The notes under the pieces were generated by a model. The model did not search any database and was not told the DNA's origin. It saw nothing but the letters and a program-made list of their open reading frames with translations. The position numbers and the translations under genes are program-made. This document shows positions 63,684 to 64,000 of a stretch of DNA of 64,000 nucleotides, in pieces. Origin of the DNA: Orthonyx spaldingii (lineage: Eukaryota > Chordata > Aves > Passeriformes > Orthonychidae). Where the stretch lies: contig VZTJ01001577.1 in assembly GCA_013397795.1 (NCBI GenBank), forward strand, positions 686,271 to 750,270. The letters are read 5' to 3'. Numbering within the stretch: the first letter of the stretch is position 1; every line of letters begins with the position of its first letter.

Positions 63684-64000
63684 CTCTTTGAACTGAAAAA
63701 CAGACTGCCCTAAGTTTTGAGAGGAAAAACCATGAATGTAGCAAAATACAAGGTAAAAAGTACCTAAGAGTTAATACAAATGTTTTAACTTGTTGAAAAA
63801 GCATAGTTGCAGAAAAAGGACTTTTAAGACTCAGTATTAAAAGCCCTAAAAACAACAGTATTCTTTTCTGGTCTTTGAGATAAACCAGCTGTTTCAAACT
63901 CAGCATATCCCAGTAAATACATGTATTTTCTTAATGTTCAGATGACTTTTTCTCAATAGTCGATTTGGCATTACTTTAAAAACTCTTAAAAGTGTTATCT

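Larger units (their letters stand above)
46923..64000 (+). other. AOPEP downstream intron (partial)
   Basis: Seventeen kilobases after the basic-segment exon with no further recognisable AOPEP exon. It contains TG and TA microsatellites, a compound tandem duplication at 49286-49439, a 22-bp tandem duplication at 53197-53240, a CR1 copy at about 58698-59246, a G/T-rich tract near 61.4 kb and an octamer-motif cluster near 63.57 kb. A possible in-frame micro-exon is at 51367-51390. Otherwise the DNA is AT-rich and unremarkable. Confidence 0.78.

Overview
This window is nuclear DNA from a bird, most likely a songbird (passerine) or close relative. The evidence is many CR1-type LINE 3' ends, avian ERVL-like and other LTR sequences, AT-rich introns broken by one extreme CpG island, and no prokaryotic gene structure. 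The only host gene I can support is AOPEP (aminopeptidase O, human C9orf3), an M1-family zinc metallopeptidase on the + strand. In chicken this gene is, from memory, on the Z chromosome, so Z linkage is possible but is not shown here.

Eight consecutive coding exons are visible: 7458-7647, 9126-9232, 14379-14481, 14588-14695, 20896-20939, 27124-27184, 46147-46209 and 46839-46922. All have GT/AG boundaries and compatible phases. Together they make 760 coding bases (253 complete codons plus one leading base of a split codon) with no stop codon. They cover the catalytic HEXXH-(18 residues)-E zinc site, the linker after it, the catalytic tyrosine segment, the start of the C-terminal helical region and the basic segment linked to nucleolar targeting. 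The earlier exons and the last, ARM-like C-terminal exons are outside the window or were not recognised.

Layout. 1-7457: intron with three CR1 copies, one split by a 438-bp LTR. 7458-14695: four exons, including a very short 106-bp intron. 14696-27184: long plain introns and two exons. 27185-46146: a 19-kb intron with a 1.24-kb reverse CR1, a short CR1 tail, a decayed ERVL-like provirus on the minus strand (about 36.9-41.3 kb) interrupted by an 835-bp LTR, a polypyrimidine block and a CpG island. That island, about 45.6-46.3 kb with a 25-base assembly gap, contains the seventh exon. 46210-64000: one more exon, then 17 kb of intron with microsatellites, a compound tandem duplication, one CR1 and, near the end, a cluster of octamer motifs.

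I found no operon, CRISPR array, tRNA, rRNA or obvious undescribed system. Most of the many short open reading frames are chance. The better leads are the exon-bearing CpG island, the octamer cluster near 63.57 kb, the palindrome and polypyrimidine block near 43.7 kb, the nested retroelements, and two candidate cassette micro-exons.
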